This document shows, piece by piece, positions 1 to 8,466 of a stretch of DNA of 10,433 nucleotides. Origin of the DNA: Magnetococcales bacterium (GTDB lineage Bacteria; Pseudomonadota; Magnetococcia; Magnetococcales; Magnetaquicoccaceae); NCBI GenBank assembly GCA_015229095.1, contig JADGCE010000039.1:9238-19670 (forward strand), in the 5' to 3' direction. The position numbers were made by a program, and so were the translations under genes. Numbering within the stretch: the stretch's first letter is position 1; each line of letters opens with the position of its first letter. The notes beneath the pieces were generated by a model, which was not told the origin of the DNA, ran no database searches, and saw only the letters and a list, made by a program, of their open reading frames with translations.

Positions 1-2
1 CC

Positions 3-2222
3 CCCGCCTCCTTCGAGCCGACCATCGACTATGTGGTGACCAAAATTCCCCGGTTTACCTTTGAAAAATTTCCCCTGGCAGAGCCGCTGCTCACCACGCA
101 GATGAAATCGGTGGGGGAGGTGATGGCCATCGGTCGCACCTTCAAGGAGTCCCTGCAAAAAGCCCTGCGCTCCCTGGAGACCGGTCTGGATGGTCTGGAC
201 ACCGTGTTCAAGCCCGCCGAATATGCCACCCCTCACCAGGCGGACGTCAGCCTGGAAAAGGCCCTGCGCCATGCCGGGCCGGATCGGATTCTGTATGTGG
301 CGGATGCCTTGCGTCAGGGCAGGGGGGTGGATTGGTTGCATCGGGTCACTGCCATTGATCCCTGGTTTCTCGACCAAATGGCGCAACTGGTGGAGGCAGA
401 ACAGGCCCTGGCGGGGATCACCCTGGCGGCGTTGCCGGCCCATCGACTGCGTACCCTGAAAGAGATGGGCTTTTCTGACCGGCGTTTGGGCCATGTGTTG
501 GGTGTGCCGGCGGCGGCTGTGGCGGCAGCGCGACAGGCGGCGGCCATTCAACCGGTGTTCAAACGGGTGGATACCTGCGCGGCGGAATTTCCGGCACAGA
601 CCGCCTATCTCTACTCCACCTACGAAAGTCAGTGCGAAGCCCGTCCCTCGACACGCCGCAAAATCATGATCCTGGGCGGCGGTCCCAATCGCATCGGTCA
701 GGGGATCGAATTTGACTATTGCTGCGTGCATGCCGCTTTTGCCCTGCGCAATGCCGGTTATGAAACCATCATGGTCAACTGCAATCCAGAGACGGTCTCC
801 ACCGATTATGACACCTCGGACCGGCTCTATTTTGAGCCGTTGACCTTCGAGGATGTCATGGCCATCGTGGCGGTGGAAAAGCCCCTGGGGGTGATCGTCC
901 AGTTGGGGGGGCAGACACCGCTCAAATTGGCCAAATCCCTGGAAGCCGCCGGCGTCCCCATCATCGGCACCACCCCTGATGCCATCGACATGGCGGAAGA
1001 TCGGCAACGTTTTCAGCAACTGTTGCAGCAGTTGGGTTTGCAGCAACCCCACAACGGCCTGGCCCGTTCCAGCACCGAGGCCTTGGCCATCGCCGGGGAT
1101 GTGGGTTATCCCCTGGTGGTGCGTCCCTCCTATGTCCTGGGCGGACGGGCCATGGAGGTGGTGCATGACCAGAGCGACCTGGAACGGTATATGCGCACGG
1201 CGGTGCGGGCCTCGCCAGACCATCCGGTTCTGCTGGACCATTTTCTCAACCATGCCATTGAGATCGATGTGGATTGCGTGGCAGACGGCCAGGATGTCAT
1301 CGTCGCCGGCATCATGGAGCATATCGAAGAGGCGGGGGTGCATTCCGGAGATTCGGCCTGTTCCCTGCCTCCCTATTCCATCAGCCAGACCCTGGTGGAT
1401 GCCGTGGAGCAGCAAACCATTCAGTTGGCCAAAGCCCTGAACGTGGTGGGATTGATGAATGTGCAATTTGCCATTCAAAATGAGATTATATACATCCTGG
1501 AGGTGAATCCCCGCGCCTCCCGGACGGTGCCGTTTGTCTCCAAGGCCACGGGTATTCCCTTGGCCAAGGTGGCAGCCCGCCTGATGGCGGGCGAATCGCT
1601 GCAAGCCCTGGGTCTTACCCGGATGCCGAAATGGTCCCATATCGCCGTCAAAGAGGCGGTTTTTCCTTTTGACAAGTTTTTGGGTGTGGACACCATTCTC
1701 GGCCCGGAGATGAAATCCACCGGAGAGGTGATGGGGCTGGCAGACAATTTTGGCTTGGCCTTTGCTAAGGCTCAAGAGAGTGCGGGCACCCTGTTGCCCC
1801 GACAGGGCAAGGGGTTGGTGTTTATTTCGGTCAAGGATGAGGATAAGCCCTGGATCACCCAGGCAGCCCGGCAACTTTTGCTCCTGGGGTTTACGCTTGT
1901 TGCCACCCGGGGGACAGCCGCCTGGTTGCAGCAGCAAGGCATTGCCGTCCAACCGGTCAACAAGGTGGGTGAAGATCGCCCGGATATCGTCGACCGGATG
2001 ATCAGTGGCGAGATCTCCCTGGTATTCAACACCACCTATGGCAAACAGGCCATCGCCGATTCGTTCTCCCTGCGCCGGACGGCCTTGATGAGCCGCATCC
2101 CCTATTTTACAACCCTCTCCGGCATGAAGGCGGCGGTGGCCGCCATGGAGGCGGTGCGGGTGTCGGGATTTCATTGCAAGGCATTGCAGGATTATCTGCC
2201 AGGGGGAGGCATGAGCATTTGA
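3..2222 (+). CDS. carB: Carbamoyl-phosphate synthase large subunit, C-terminal 739 residues (5' partial)
   Basis: CarB makes carbamoyl phosphate from bicarbonate, two ATP and glutamine-derived ammonia, for arginine and pyrimidine synthesis, together with the small subunit CarA. The frame is open from position 3 and begins inside the first ATP-grasp half (SFEPTIDYVVTKIPRF), so the GTG at 33 is not the start; about 335 N-terminal residues lie off the window. In order follow the end of the carboxyphosphate domain (MKSVGEVMAIGR), the oligomerisation region, the second ATP-grasp domain (KIMILGGGPNRIGQGIEFDY, VVRPSYVLGGRAMEVV, MEHIEEAGVHSGDSACSLP, LEVNPRASRTVPFVSKATG) and the C-terminal allosteric domain. 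The second MKSTGEVMG copy reflects the known internal duplication. In the allosteric domain ATRGTA, NKVGEDRP and FNTTYGKQAI match the positions that bind UMP/IMP in E. coli CarB, so nucleotide control is probably retained. No terminator is evident after the stop, so read-through into the rhodanese is possible. No greA-like gene follows. Confidence 0.97.
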   Translation, partial: PASFEPTIDYVVTKIPRFTFEKFPLAEPLLTTQMKSVGEVMAIGRTFKESLQKALRSLETGLDGLDTVFKPAEYATPHQADVSLEKALRHAGPDRILYVADALRQGRGVDWLHRVTAIDPWFLDQMAQLVEAEQALAGITLAALPAHRLRTLKEMGFSDRRLGHVLGVPAAAVAAARQAAAIQPVFKRVDTCAAEFPAQTAYLYSTYESQCEARPSTRRKIMILGGGPNRIGQGIEFDYCCVHAAFALRNAGYETIMVNCNPETVSTDYDTSDRLYFEPLTFEDVMAIVAVEKPLGVIVQLGGQTPLKLAKSLEAAGVPIIGTTPDAIDMAEDRQRFQQLLQQLGLQQPHNGLARSSTEALAIAGDVGYPLVVRPSYVLGGRAMEVVHDQSDLERYMRTAVRASPDHPVLLDHFLNHAIEIDVDCVADGQDVIVAGIMEHIEEAGVHSGDSACSLPPYSISQTLVDAVEQQTIQLAKALNVVGLMNVQFAIQNEIIYILEVNPRASRTVPFVSKATGIPLAKVAARLMAGESLQALGLTRMPKWSHIAVKEAVFPFDKFLGVDTILGPEMKSTGEVMGLADNFGLAFAKAQESAGTLLPRQGKGLVFISVKDEDKPWITQAARQLLLLGFTLVATRGTAAWLQQQGIAVQPVNKVGEDRPDIVDRMISGEISLVFNTTYGKQAIADSFSLRRTALMSRIPYFTTLSGMKAAVAAMEAVRVSGFHCKALQDYLPGGGMSI

Positions 2223-2230
2223 GGGCGTTC

Positions 2231-2259
2231 TTGACAAAGCATGAATAAGTATGTACGAC
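2231..2259 (+). promoter_or_regulatory. Possible weak promoter upstream of the rhodanese gene
   Basis: A perfect TTGACA (2231-2236) lies just after the carB stop. A 17-base spacer leads to TACGAC (2254-2259), which matches only three of six positions of the -10 consensus. Transcription from here would start near 2266, upstream of the ribosome-binding site at 2293-2298. The -10 is poor, so this is tentative; the downstream genes may equally be read from a promoter upstream of carB. Confidence 0.22.
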
Positions 2260-2304
2260 CGAAGGGTTCTTGTTGTTCGCTGCCGTCGGGAGAGGAGGAT
2301 GGGT

Positions 2305-2724
2305 ATGTCTGCTTTTCCCCTTGCCCCTGAGCAGATTTTAGAGAAAGCCTTGGAGAGCGAGATGATCTCAGTCGAACAACTGCATCATCTGCTCCAGGCC
2401 CGTCCGCCTCGCGTTGTTCTGCTGGATGTGCGCACTGCACAGGAGCACCGACTGGGCGTGATCCCCGGTTCACGCATGTTGCCCTGTGACCACGATCTGG
2501 ACAATCTGGAAAACATGGCGATTTTTTCTGACAGCTTCCGGGAGCGTTTCCGACCGGAGCAGTTTGATCCCGCCGATCGCCATATCCTTGTTTGCCGCAC
2601 CGGTCCGCGCACGGCCGTCGCCCTTGCGGCCTTTTTGCAGCACGATCTCCCCGCATGTGAAGTGCTGGGGGGAATCACCGAGTGGCAACGCAAAGGTCTG
2701 CCGTTGCAGTTGCCCGACTCTTGA
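2305..2724 (+). CDS. Single-domain rhodanese (sulfurtransferase-like) protein, 139 aa
   Basis: Small cytoplasmic protein of the rhodanese family; members carry sulfur as a persulfide on a loop cysteine. The CH2A-like motif LLDVRTAQEHRLGVIPGS is at residues 39-56. The active-site loop CRTGPR starts at Cys97 (LVCRTGPRTAVAL), followed by the C-terminal motif VLGGITEWQRKGLP. No signal peptide or membrane segment is seen. Upstream ATGs exist at 2251 and 2299, but AGGAGG at 2293-2298 touches the ATG at 2299 and sits six bases before the ATG at 2305, so 2305 is the best start. It lies 82 bases after carB and 23 bases before the outer-membrane channel gene, in the same direction, so it is probably co-transcribed with the efflux genes. 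The catalytic cysteine is present, so it is likely active. Acceptor and donor are unknown; a link with the pump is inferred only from position. Confidence 0.9.
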   Translation: MSAFPLAPEQILEKALESEMISVEQLHHLLQARPPRVVLLDVRTAQEHRLGVIPGSRMLPCDHDLDNLENMAIFSDSFRERFRPEQFDPADRHILVCRTGPRTAVALAAFLQHDLPACEVLGGITEWQRKGLPLQLPDS

Positions 2725-2747
2725 CACCGGACCATTGGAGAGTGTTT

Positions 2748-4067
2748 GTGTATAAAAAGACCGTATTTTTTCCCATCGCTCTGATGGCATCCTGGGCGGT
2801 TTTGCTGGTTGCCCCCCCCGCCATGGCGGAGGATCTGTGGCAGGTGTACACGTTGGCGGTGCAACACGATGCCGGCCTGGCGGTGGCGGGAGAGAAAAAA
2901 GCGATGGGGATGGAGGCCGTGCCCCAGGGGTTGGCCCCCCTGCTGCCCAGCAGTGCCATGACCCTGCAACACAGCGCCATCCAATTGCAGCGCCCCATCG
3001 ATGACCATTTCAGCAAAGATAGCCTGACCCTCTCTGTCCAGGTGCCGGTTTTTCATTGGGAGAGTCTCAAAGGGTATGAAAGGGCTCAAAAAGAGGAAAA
3101 AAAGGCCCTGCTGGAGTATGCGGCCAGCGAGCAGGAACTGATGATGCGCTCGGTCAGACTCTACTATGATGCCCTGCTGGCCATGGATACCCACCAGCTG
3201 GCCCTGGCGGAACAGGAATCCATGGGGCAGCGGTTGGCTGCCACCAAGGCCCGCCTGGAGGTGGGGACAGCGGTGATGACCGATCTGCACGATGCCCAGG
3301 CGGCCTTTGATCTGTCGGCAACCGGCGTCATTACGGCGGAAAATCAGCGGCAAAGCCGTTTCGAGGCCCTGGAGGAGCTGGTGGGGCGGCCCATCGCACA
3401 GCTGATGCCCTTGCAGAATGAAATTCCGCTGATCAAACCGGATCCGGACAACATGGAAGAGTGGGTACGGCGGGCAGAGAGTGACAATCTCTCCCTGAAG
3501 ATGGCGGAACTGGAACGGGATATGGCCGAGCTCTCCGCCCAGGCGGCCTTGGCAGGCCATCTGCCGGCGGTGGATGTGATGGCGGCCCACAGCTATTCGG
3601 ACAGCGGCGCCCCGCCCCAGATGGAGGGAGGGGTGATGCGCAGCAACAGCGTCACGTTGCAAATGGTCCTGCCGTTATATGCGGGCAACGGGCCCACCTC
3701 CAAGGTGCGGCAGGCCAAGGCGGCTCACAACATGACCCGCGAGGCCGTCGATATGACCCGTCGCCAGGTGGTGCGCCAGAGTCGGGATGCCTATCGGGGG
3801 GTGTTGTCCACCATGGCCCAGATTCAGGCCACCCGGCAGGTGCTGCAATCCACACAAAGCAATCTGGAGACCACCGAAGCGGGCTATGAGGCGGGCATTC
3901 GCACCATGACCGATGTGGTGGCTGCCCAGCGGGAGCTGTTTCGCGCCAAGCGGGATCATGCCCAGGCCCGTTATGCCTATATCGTGCAGTTGCTGGGATT
4001 GAAGCAGGTCTCCGGTCTGCTTGCCAGTCAGGATGTGCAGGCGATCAACGCCTGGAACAAACAGTGA
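2748..4067 (+). CDS. TolC-family outer-membrane channel protein, 439 aa
   Basis: Outer-membrane exit duct of a tripartite efflux system; TolC-type proteins form trimers with a membrane beta-barrel and a long periplasmic alpha-helical tunnel. The GTG at 2748 is preferred: GGAG at 2737-2740 is seven bases upstream, and the product begins with a clear Sec signal peptide (MYKK, hydrophobic core, APPAMA then ED; cleavage after Ala27). Two outer-membrane-efflux repeats are visible: the first opens with LWQVYTLAVQHDAGLAVA and includes a long helical stretch with RLEVGTAVMTDLHDAQ. The second ends with GYEAGIRTMTDVVAAQ (from Gly379) and ARYAYIVQLLGLKQVSG, close to the E. coli TolC region GTRTIVDVL...ARYNYLI. 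Length is typical of the family. An upstream in-frame ATG at 2682 overlaps the rhodanese gene, would bury the signal peptide and is rejected. No lipobox cysteine is present, unlike the OprM-type lipoproteins. Confidence 0.93.
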   Translation: MYKKTVFFPIALMASWAVLLVAPPAMAEDLWQVYTLAVQHDAGLAVAGEKKAMGMEAVPQGLAPLLPSSAMTLQHSAIQLQRPIDDHFSKDSLTLSVQVPVFHWESLKGYERAQKEEKKALLEYAASEQELMMRSVRLYYDALLAMDTHQLALAEQESMGQRLAATKARLEVGTAVMTDLHDAQAAFDLSATGVITAENQRQSRFEALEELVGRPIAQLMPLQNEIPLIKPDPDNMEEWVRRAESDNLSLKMAELERDMAELSAQAALAGHLPAVDVMAAHSYSDSGAPPQMEGGVMRSNSVTLQMVLPLYAGNGPTSKVRQAKAAHNMTREAVDMTRRQVVRQSRDAYRGVLSTMAQIQATRQVLQSTQSNLETTEAGYEAGIRTMTDVVAAQRELFRAKRDHAQARYAYIVQLLGLKQVSGLLASQDVQAINAWNKQ

Positions 4068-4144
4068 CCAGCAAACGGCGTTCCTTGTCGCCGATCGTGT
4101 TCATGCGGTTGCCGCCGCCGATTTGTCCCATGGGGGTTTCAAGA

Positions 4145-5203
4145 ATGGTAAAATTACGTGTTTCGCTGCTTTGTGCGCTGCTGACGATCCCCGTGCCCTG
4201 GTCTGCCTCGGTGTGGGCAGAGGCGGCGCCTCCTTTGGCCACCGAGACGGTGGTGGAGCGGACCATACCCAAGGAGTTGATCCTGGAAGGAACGGTCGAA
4301 GCGGTCAACTTGGCGACGGTGACGGCCAAGACCAGCGGCACCGTTACGGAGATCCACTTTGACGTCAATGATTTTGTCAAAGAGGGGACCGTGTTGTTGC
4401 GCTTCCAGGGCAAGGTCAATCAGGCGGGTTTGTTGCGGGCCAAGGCGGGACTGGCAGGATCCAACGCCAACCTGGTCCGGGCCGAAAAGGAGTATCAACG
4501 GCTCAGTACGCTGTTTGATAAAAAGATGGTCACGGCCTCCCAGATGGATCAGGCCAGGGCCGCATTGGAGGCTGCCAAATCCGGGGTGGATGCGGATCAG
4601 GCCCAGGTGACCACCGCCAGCGAAAGCGTCACGGATACGGTCGTGCGGGCGCCCTACAGCGGCTATGTGGTGAAACGGTTGATCCAACTGGGTGAAACGG
4701 CCACCGTGGGCACTCCTCTGTTTACCGGCATGTCTCTGGACAATCTGCGGGTGCAAGCCTCGGTGCCCCAATCCTGGCTGCCCATGGTGCGGGCGCACAA
4801 CCACGGGGAGGTGTTGTTGGCCGATGGCAAGCGCGTGTCGGCGGAATCCTTGACCCTCTTTCCTTATGCGGATGAAAAGAGCCACGCCTTTACGGCGCGC
4901 CTGCAGTTGCCACCCGCCGTGGCCGGGGTGTTGCCGGGTTCTCTGGTCAAGACCGTGTTCAAGGTGGGGGAACAAAAACGGCTGCTGGTGCCGGGAGGGG
5001 CTGTGGTGCGACGGGGTGAACTGACCGCCGTTTATGTGGTGCATGGGCAGACGGTGACCCTGCAACCCGTGCTGGTGGGGGCGACCCGGGAAGAGGGTTG
5101 GGTCGAGATGATCTCCGGCTTGCAGGGGGGGGAGAAGGTGGCCGTTGACCCGGTACGGGCCGGTCAATATTTGCACAACAAACGGATGGGCGGCGCGTCA
5201 TGA
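4145..5203 (+). CDS. RND efflux periplasmic adaptor (membrane-fusion protein), 352 aa
   Basis: Links the inner-membrane RND pump to the outer-membrane channel. From ATG 4145 the product starts with a Sec signal peptide (MVKLRVSLLCALLTI...SASVWA, cleavage near Ala25); Cys10 does not form a lipobox. Then come the first half of the biotinyl-lipoyl-like domain (ATVTAKTSGTVTEIHFDVND, residues 57-76), an alpha-helical hairpin (about 92-165), the second lipoyl half (VVRAPYSGYVVKRLIQLGET), a beta-barrel region, and the membrane-proximal domain (LLVPGGAVVRRGELTAVYVV). The frame is open back to a GTG at 4064 that overlaps the stop of the preceding gene (GTGA), giving 379 residues. I prefer 4145 because it places the signal peptide at the N-terminus, although its upstream G-run (4132-4136) is only a moderate ribosome site; the coupled GTG remains an alternative. 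The stop overlaps the permease start (ATGA at 5200-5203), so translation is probably coupled. Confidence 0.92.
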   Translation: MVKLRVSLLCALLTIPVPWSASVWAEAAPPLATETVVERTIPKELILEGTVEAVNLATVTAKTSGTVTEIHFDVNDFVKEGTVLLRFQGKVNQAGLLRAKAGLAGSNANLVRAEKEYQRLSTLFDKKMVTASQMDQARAALEAAKSGVDADQAQVTTASESVTDTVVRAPYSGYVVKRLIQLGETATVGTPLFTGMSLDNLRVQASVPQSWLPMVRAHNHGEVLLADGKRVSAESLTLFPYADEKSHAFTARLQLPPAVAGVLPGSLVKTVFKVGEQKRLLVPGGAVVRRGELTAVYVVHGQTVTLQPVLVGATREEGWVEMISGLQGGEKVAVDPVRAGQYLHNKRMGGAS

Positions 5204-8200
5204 GTCAGCAACAAACGCTCGGGATCGCCGGGGAACTGGCCAAAAAATTCCAAAATTCAGAGATCACCCCGCTGTTGGCCCTGGTGGGATTCCTGCTCGG
5301 TCTTTTTGCTGTGCTGATTACGCCCAAAGAGGAAGAGCCGCAGATCTCCGTCACCTTTGCCAATATTTTTATCCCGTTTCCGGGGGCCTCTGCCAAGGAG
5401 GTGGATCGGGTGGTGTCGGTGCCCGCCCAGCAGATATTGTCGGAGATCGACGGGGTAAAAAATATTTATGCCGTCTCCCGCCCTGGTCTCTCCATTCTCA
5501 CCGTGCGTTATGAAGTGGGGGAAGACCGCACGGCGGCCATCCTGCGCATCTACAACGCCATCTTTTCCAATCAGGATTTTCTGCCCCGCAACCTCGGTGT
5601 TGGCCAGCCTTTGGTCAAGCCCAAAGGGATCGACGATGTTCCCATCGTCACCCTGACCCTGTGGTCGGATCTGCCAGAGCGCACCGCTTCCGAACTGACC
5701 CGGATTGCCCACAGCCTGGAGTCCGAGCTCAAACGGGTGCCGGGCACCCGGGATATCTACACCATCGGCGGACAGCAGCGTGTTGCCCATGTTTTGCTGG
5801 ATCCGCAAAAGCTGGCCGGCTATGGCCTGGCCCCGGTCGACCTGGAAAATGCCCTGGGTGGCGCCAACTTTGTCCGCACGGTAGGGAGTGTGACCCAGAA
5901 CAACCGCTCGATACCGGTGCAGGCCGGAGAATTTTTCTCGACGGCTGAAGAGGTGGCGGATCTGGTGGTGGGATTGCACAATGGCACCCCGATTTTTCTG
6001 AAGGATGTTGCCCAGGTGCAGTTGGAAACCGATCAGCCGGAACATCATCTCTGGTTCGGGACCGGTCCGGGTGCCGACAAGAGAGGGATCACACCGCGCG
6101 GGGAGTTTGCGGCTGTCACCCTGGCGGTGGCCAAAAAAACCGGCACCAATGCCGTGGCGATTGCCAGGGGGGTGATTGAACAGGTGGAGCAGTTGCGCGC
6201 CCATTTGATCCCGGACGATGTCCATGTCACCGTCACCCGGGATTATGGTGTCACAGCCGATGCCAAGGCCACCAAGCTGATGGGAAAACTGGGCTTTGCC
6301 ACCTTTTTTGTCGTGCTGCTGGTGTTGCTGGCCATGGGCTGGCGGGAGGCGCTCATCGTGGGTGCTGCGGTCACGCTTACCCTGGCATTGACCCTGTTTG
6401 CCAACTGGGCGGTGGGTTTCACCCTGAACCGGGTCTCCCTGTTTGCCTTGATCTTTTCCATCGGTATTCTGGTGGATGATGCCATTGTGGTGGTGGAAAA
6501 TATTCATCGACACCTGGGACTCAGCAAAAAGGGGTTGCTGGAAATCATTCCCGAGGCGGTTGGCGAAGTGGGGGGGCCCACCATTCTGGCCACCTTTACC
6601 GTGATCGCTGCCCTGTTGCCCATGGCCTTCGTCACCGGCCTGATGGGGCCCTATATGAGCCCCATTCCCATCAATGCCAGCATCGGCATGCTGCTCTCCC
6701 TGATCGTGGCCTTTGTCGTCACCCCGTGGCTCTCCTATCAGGGGCTGCGTTCTGTGGCGGCGCATCACCAGCAGCACGCCGGCAGCACGCCGGAGGTCTC
6801 TGACCGGGTATTGGGTTTTTTCACCCGCATCTACAGCCCGTTTACCATCAGTCGCCATTTTGTCTTCAATCAGACGCTCTTGGGCGTGCTGGTCCTGCTG
6901 TTGATCGCCGGTTCCCTGTGGCTGGCGGTTGACAAGCGTGTGGTGATGAAAATGCTCCCCTTTGACAACAAGTCAGAGTTCCAGGTGGTGGTGGATATGC
7001 CGGAAGGAACGACCCTGGAGGAGACCTCTGGGGTGGTGCGGCGGTTGACGGCCTATCTGGCCACGGTTCCCGAGGTGACCGACTATCAGGCCTATGTGGG
7101 CAACTCTTCGCCGGTGGGTTTCAACGGGTTGGTGCGGCAGTACTATTTGCGTGCCGGGGCCAACGTGGCGGACATTCAGGTCAACCTGACCGACAAGCAC
7201 GACCGCACCCGCAAGAGCCATGAAATTGCCCGGGCTGTTCGTGCGCCGTTGCAGGAGATTGGCCTGCCCCTGCGTGCCAACGTCAAGGTGGTGGAGGTGC
7301 CCCCTGGACCGCCGGTGCAATCCCCCCTGGTGGCGGAGGTGTATGGACCGGACTATGACGGGCAGATCCGGGTTGCCCAAAGCGTGCGGCAGATGTTTGA
7401 AAAGACCAAGGATATTGTCGACGTGGATGACAGCATTGAGACGCTCTCCGAACGTTTTATCCTCCAGGTGGATCGCCAAAAAGCGGCACTGCTGGGCATC
7501 TCCCAGCAGGCGATCACCCATCTGCTGGAGAGCGCCTTGCAGGGTACGGATGCCACCTTCCTGCACCGGGAAGATGTCAAATTTGCTGTTCCGGTACGCA
7601 TGGAGCTCTCCACCACCGACAAGGCGGATGTGACTTCCATCCTTTCCCTGGGGTTGAAGAGTGCCACAGGTGTTTGGGTGCCCCTCTCGGAGGTGGCCAC
7701 CCTCAAAAAGGCCCCCCTGGAGAACGCCATTTACCATAAAGACCTGGTGCGTGTGGTCTATGTGACCGGCGATATGGCCGGTCACCTGGACAGCCCCCTG
7801 TACGGCATGGTGGATATCATCCAGGCCTTGCAAGAGGTCAAGGTGGAGGGGGGACAATCCATTCAGCAAACCTTCATCGAGCAACCCAAAACGCCCTATC
7901 CGTACAGCCTGAAATGGGATGGGGAGTGGCAGGTCACCTATGAAACCTTCCGCGACATGGGCATTGCCTATGCCGTGGGCTTGCTGATGATCTACCTGCT
8001 GGTGGTGGCCCAGTTTCAATCCTATCTGGTGCCTCTGATCATCATGGCGCCCATTCCATTGACCATTATCGGTGTCATGCCGGGTCATGCCCTTCTGGGG
8101 GCGCAATTTACAGCCACCTCCATGATTGGCATGATCGCCCTGGCCGGCATCATTGTCCGCAACTCCATCCTGCTGGTGGATTTTATCAACGAGGAGGTGT

Positions 8201-8466
8201 CTGCCGGCATTCCGTTCCGGGATGCGGTGATCCGGGCCGGCGCCATCCGTTCCAAGCCGATTATCCTGACCGGCTTGGCGGCCATGCTGGGAGCCTTTTT
8301 CATTCTGGACGACCCCATCTTTTCCGGGTTGGCCATCTCCCTGATCTTTGGCATCTTTATCTCAACCATTTTGACCCTGCTGGTGATTCCCCTGATGTAT
8401 TACACGCTGATGCGCAATCGTCTGGGGCCGGGCCATGCAGGTGCGGGAGGCCAGGAGCACGCATGA
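5200..8466 (+). CDS. RND-family efflux permease (AcrB-like), 1088 aa
   Basis: Inner-membrane, proton-driven pump that passes substrates to the adaptor and outer-membrane channel. Twelve membrane segments are readable: TM1 at about residues 22-40, TM2-TM6 at about 363-513, TM7 at 560-577 and TM8-TM12 at 921-1069. Two large periplasmic loops of the porter and docking domains lie between them, the usual duplicated RND plan. TM4 holds SIGILVDDAIVVVENIHRH with Asp426 and Asp427, equivalent to the AcrB proton-relay pair Asp407/Asp408. In TM10, ALAGIIVRNSILLVDFI places Arg987-Asn988 where AcrB has Lys940-Asn941. After TM1, TPKEEEPQI and PFPGASAKEVDRVVSVP are typical of RND pumps. The last periplasmic segment ends in KWDGEWQVTYETFRDMG just before TM8. 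It resembles the drug/amphiphile exporters more than the CzcA/CusA metal exporters, but substrate cannot be assigned. It starts in the adaptor stop codon and ends overlapping the next start (ATGA at 8463-8466). Confidence 0.95.
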   Translation: MSQQQTLGIAGELAKKFQNSEITPLLALVGFLLGLFAVLITPKEEEPQISVTFANIFIPFPGASAKEVDRVVSVPAQQILSEIDGVKNIYAVSRPGLSILTVRYEVGEDRTAAILRIYNAIFSNQDFLPRNLGVGQPLVKPKGIDDVPIVTLTLWSDLPERTASELTRIAHSLESELKRVPGTRDIYTIGGQQRVAHVLLDPQKLAGYGLAPVDLENALGGANFVRTVGSVTQNNRSIPVQAGEFFSTAEEVADLVVGLHNGTPIFLKDVAQVQLETDQPEHHLWFGTGPGADKRGITPRGEFAAVTLAVAKKTGTNAVAIARGVIEQVEQLRAHLIPDDVHVTVTRDYGVTADAKATKLMGKLGFATFFVVLLVLLAMGWREALIVGAAVTLTLALTLFANWAVGFTLNRVSLFALIFSIGILVDDAIVVVENIHRHLGLSKKGLLEIIPEAVGEVGGPTILATFTVIAALLPMAFVTGLMGPYMSPIPINASIGMLLSLIVAFVVTPWLSYQGLRSVAAHHQQHAGSTPEVSDRVLGFFTRIYSPFTISRHFVFNQTLLGVLVLLLIAGSLWLAVDKRVVMKMLPFDNKSEFQVVVDMPEGTTLEETSGVVRRLTAYLATVPEVTDYQAYVGNSSPVGFNGLVRQYYLRAGANVADIQVNLTDKHDRTRKSHEIARAVRAPLQEIGLPLRANVKVVEVPPGPPVQSPLVAEVYGPDYDGQIRVAQSVRQMFEKTKDIVDVDDSIETLSERFILQVDRQKAALLGISQQAITHLLESALQGTDATFLHREDVKFAVPVRMELSTTDKADVTSILSLGLKSATGVWVPLSEVATLKKAPLENAIYHKDLVRVVYVTGDMAGHLDSPLYGMVDIIQALQEVKVEGGQSIQQTFIEQPKTPYPYSLKWDGEWQVTYETFRDMGIAYAVGLLMIYLLVVAQFQSYLVPLIIMAPIPLTIIGVMPGHALLGAQFTATSMIGMIALAGIIVRNSILLVDFINEEVSAGIPFRDAVIRAGAIRSKPIILTGLAAMLGAFFILDDPIFSGLAISLIFGIFISTILTLLVIPLMYYTLMRNRLGPGHAGAGGQEHA

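Noticed and set aside
3..2222. carB as a truncated pseudogene
   Set aside because: The missing N-terminal third is due to the window edge; the frame is open from the first bases and the C-terminus is complete.
2721..2756. TTGACA at the rhodanese stop and TATAAA at the start of the channel gene as a promoter
   Set aside because: The spacing is 24 bases, far outside the working range, and the TATAAA lies in the coding sequence just after the start codon.
2385..3662. Long minus-strand open frame (425 codons) opposite the rhodanese and channel genes
   Set aside because: Rich in His, Gln, Gly and Arg with no recognisable motif, and antisense to two genes with clear family signatures; it is a by-product of G+C-rich codon use.
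4154..5176. Minus-strand open frame of 340 codons inside the adaptor gene
   Set aside because: His/Gln/Arg-rich shadow with no motif; the opposite strand encodes a typical membrane-fusion protein with a signal peptide.
5257..6858. Minus-strand open frame of 533 codons inside the permease gene
   Set aside because: Its low-complexity His/Gln/Gly composition is the mirror of the permease codons; the plus-strand frame carries all RND motifs.
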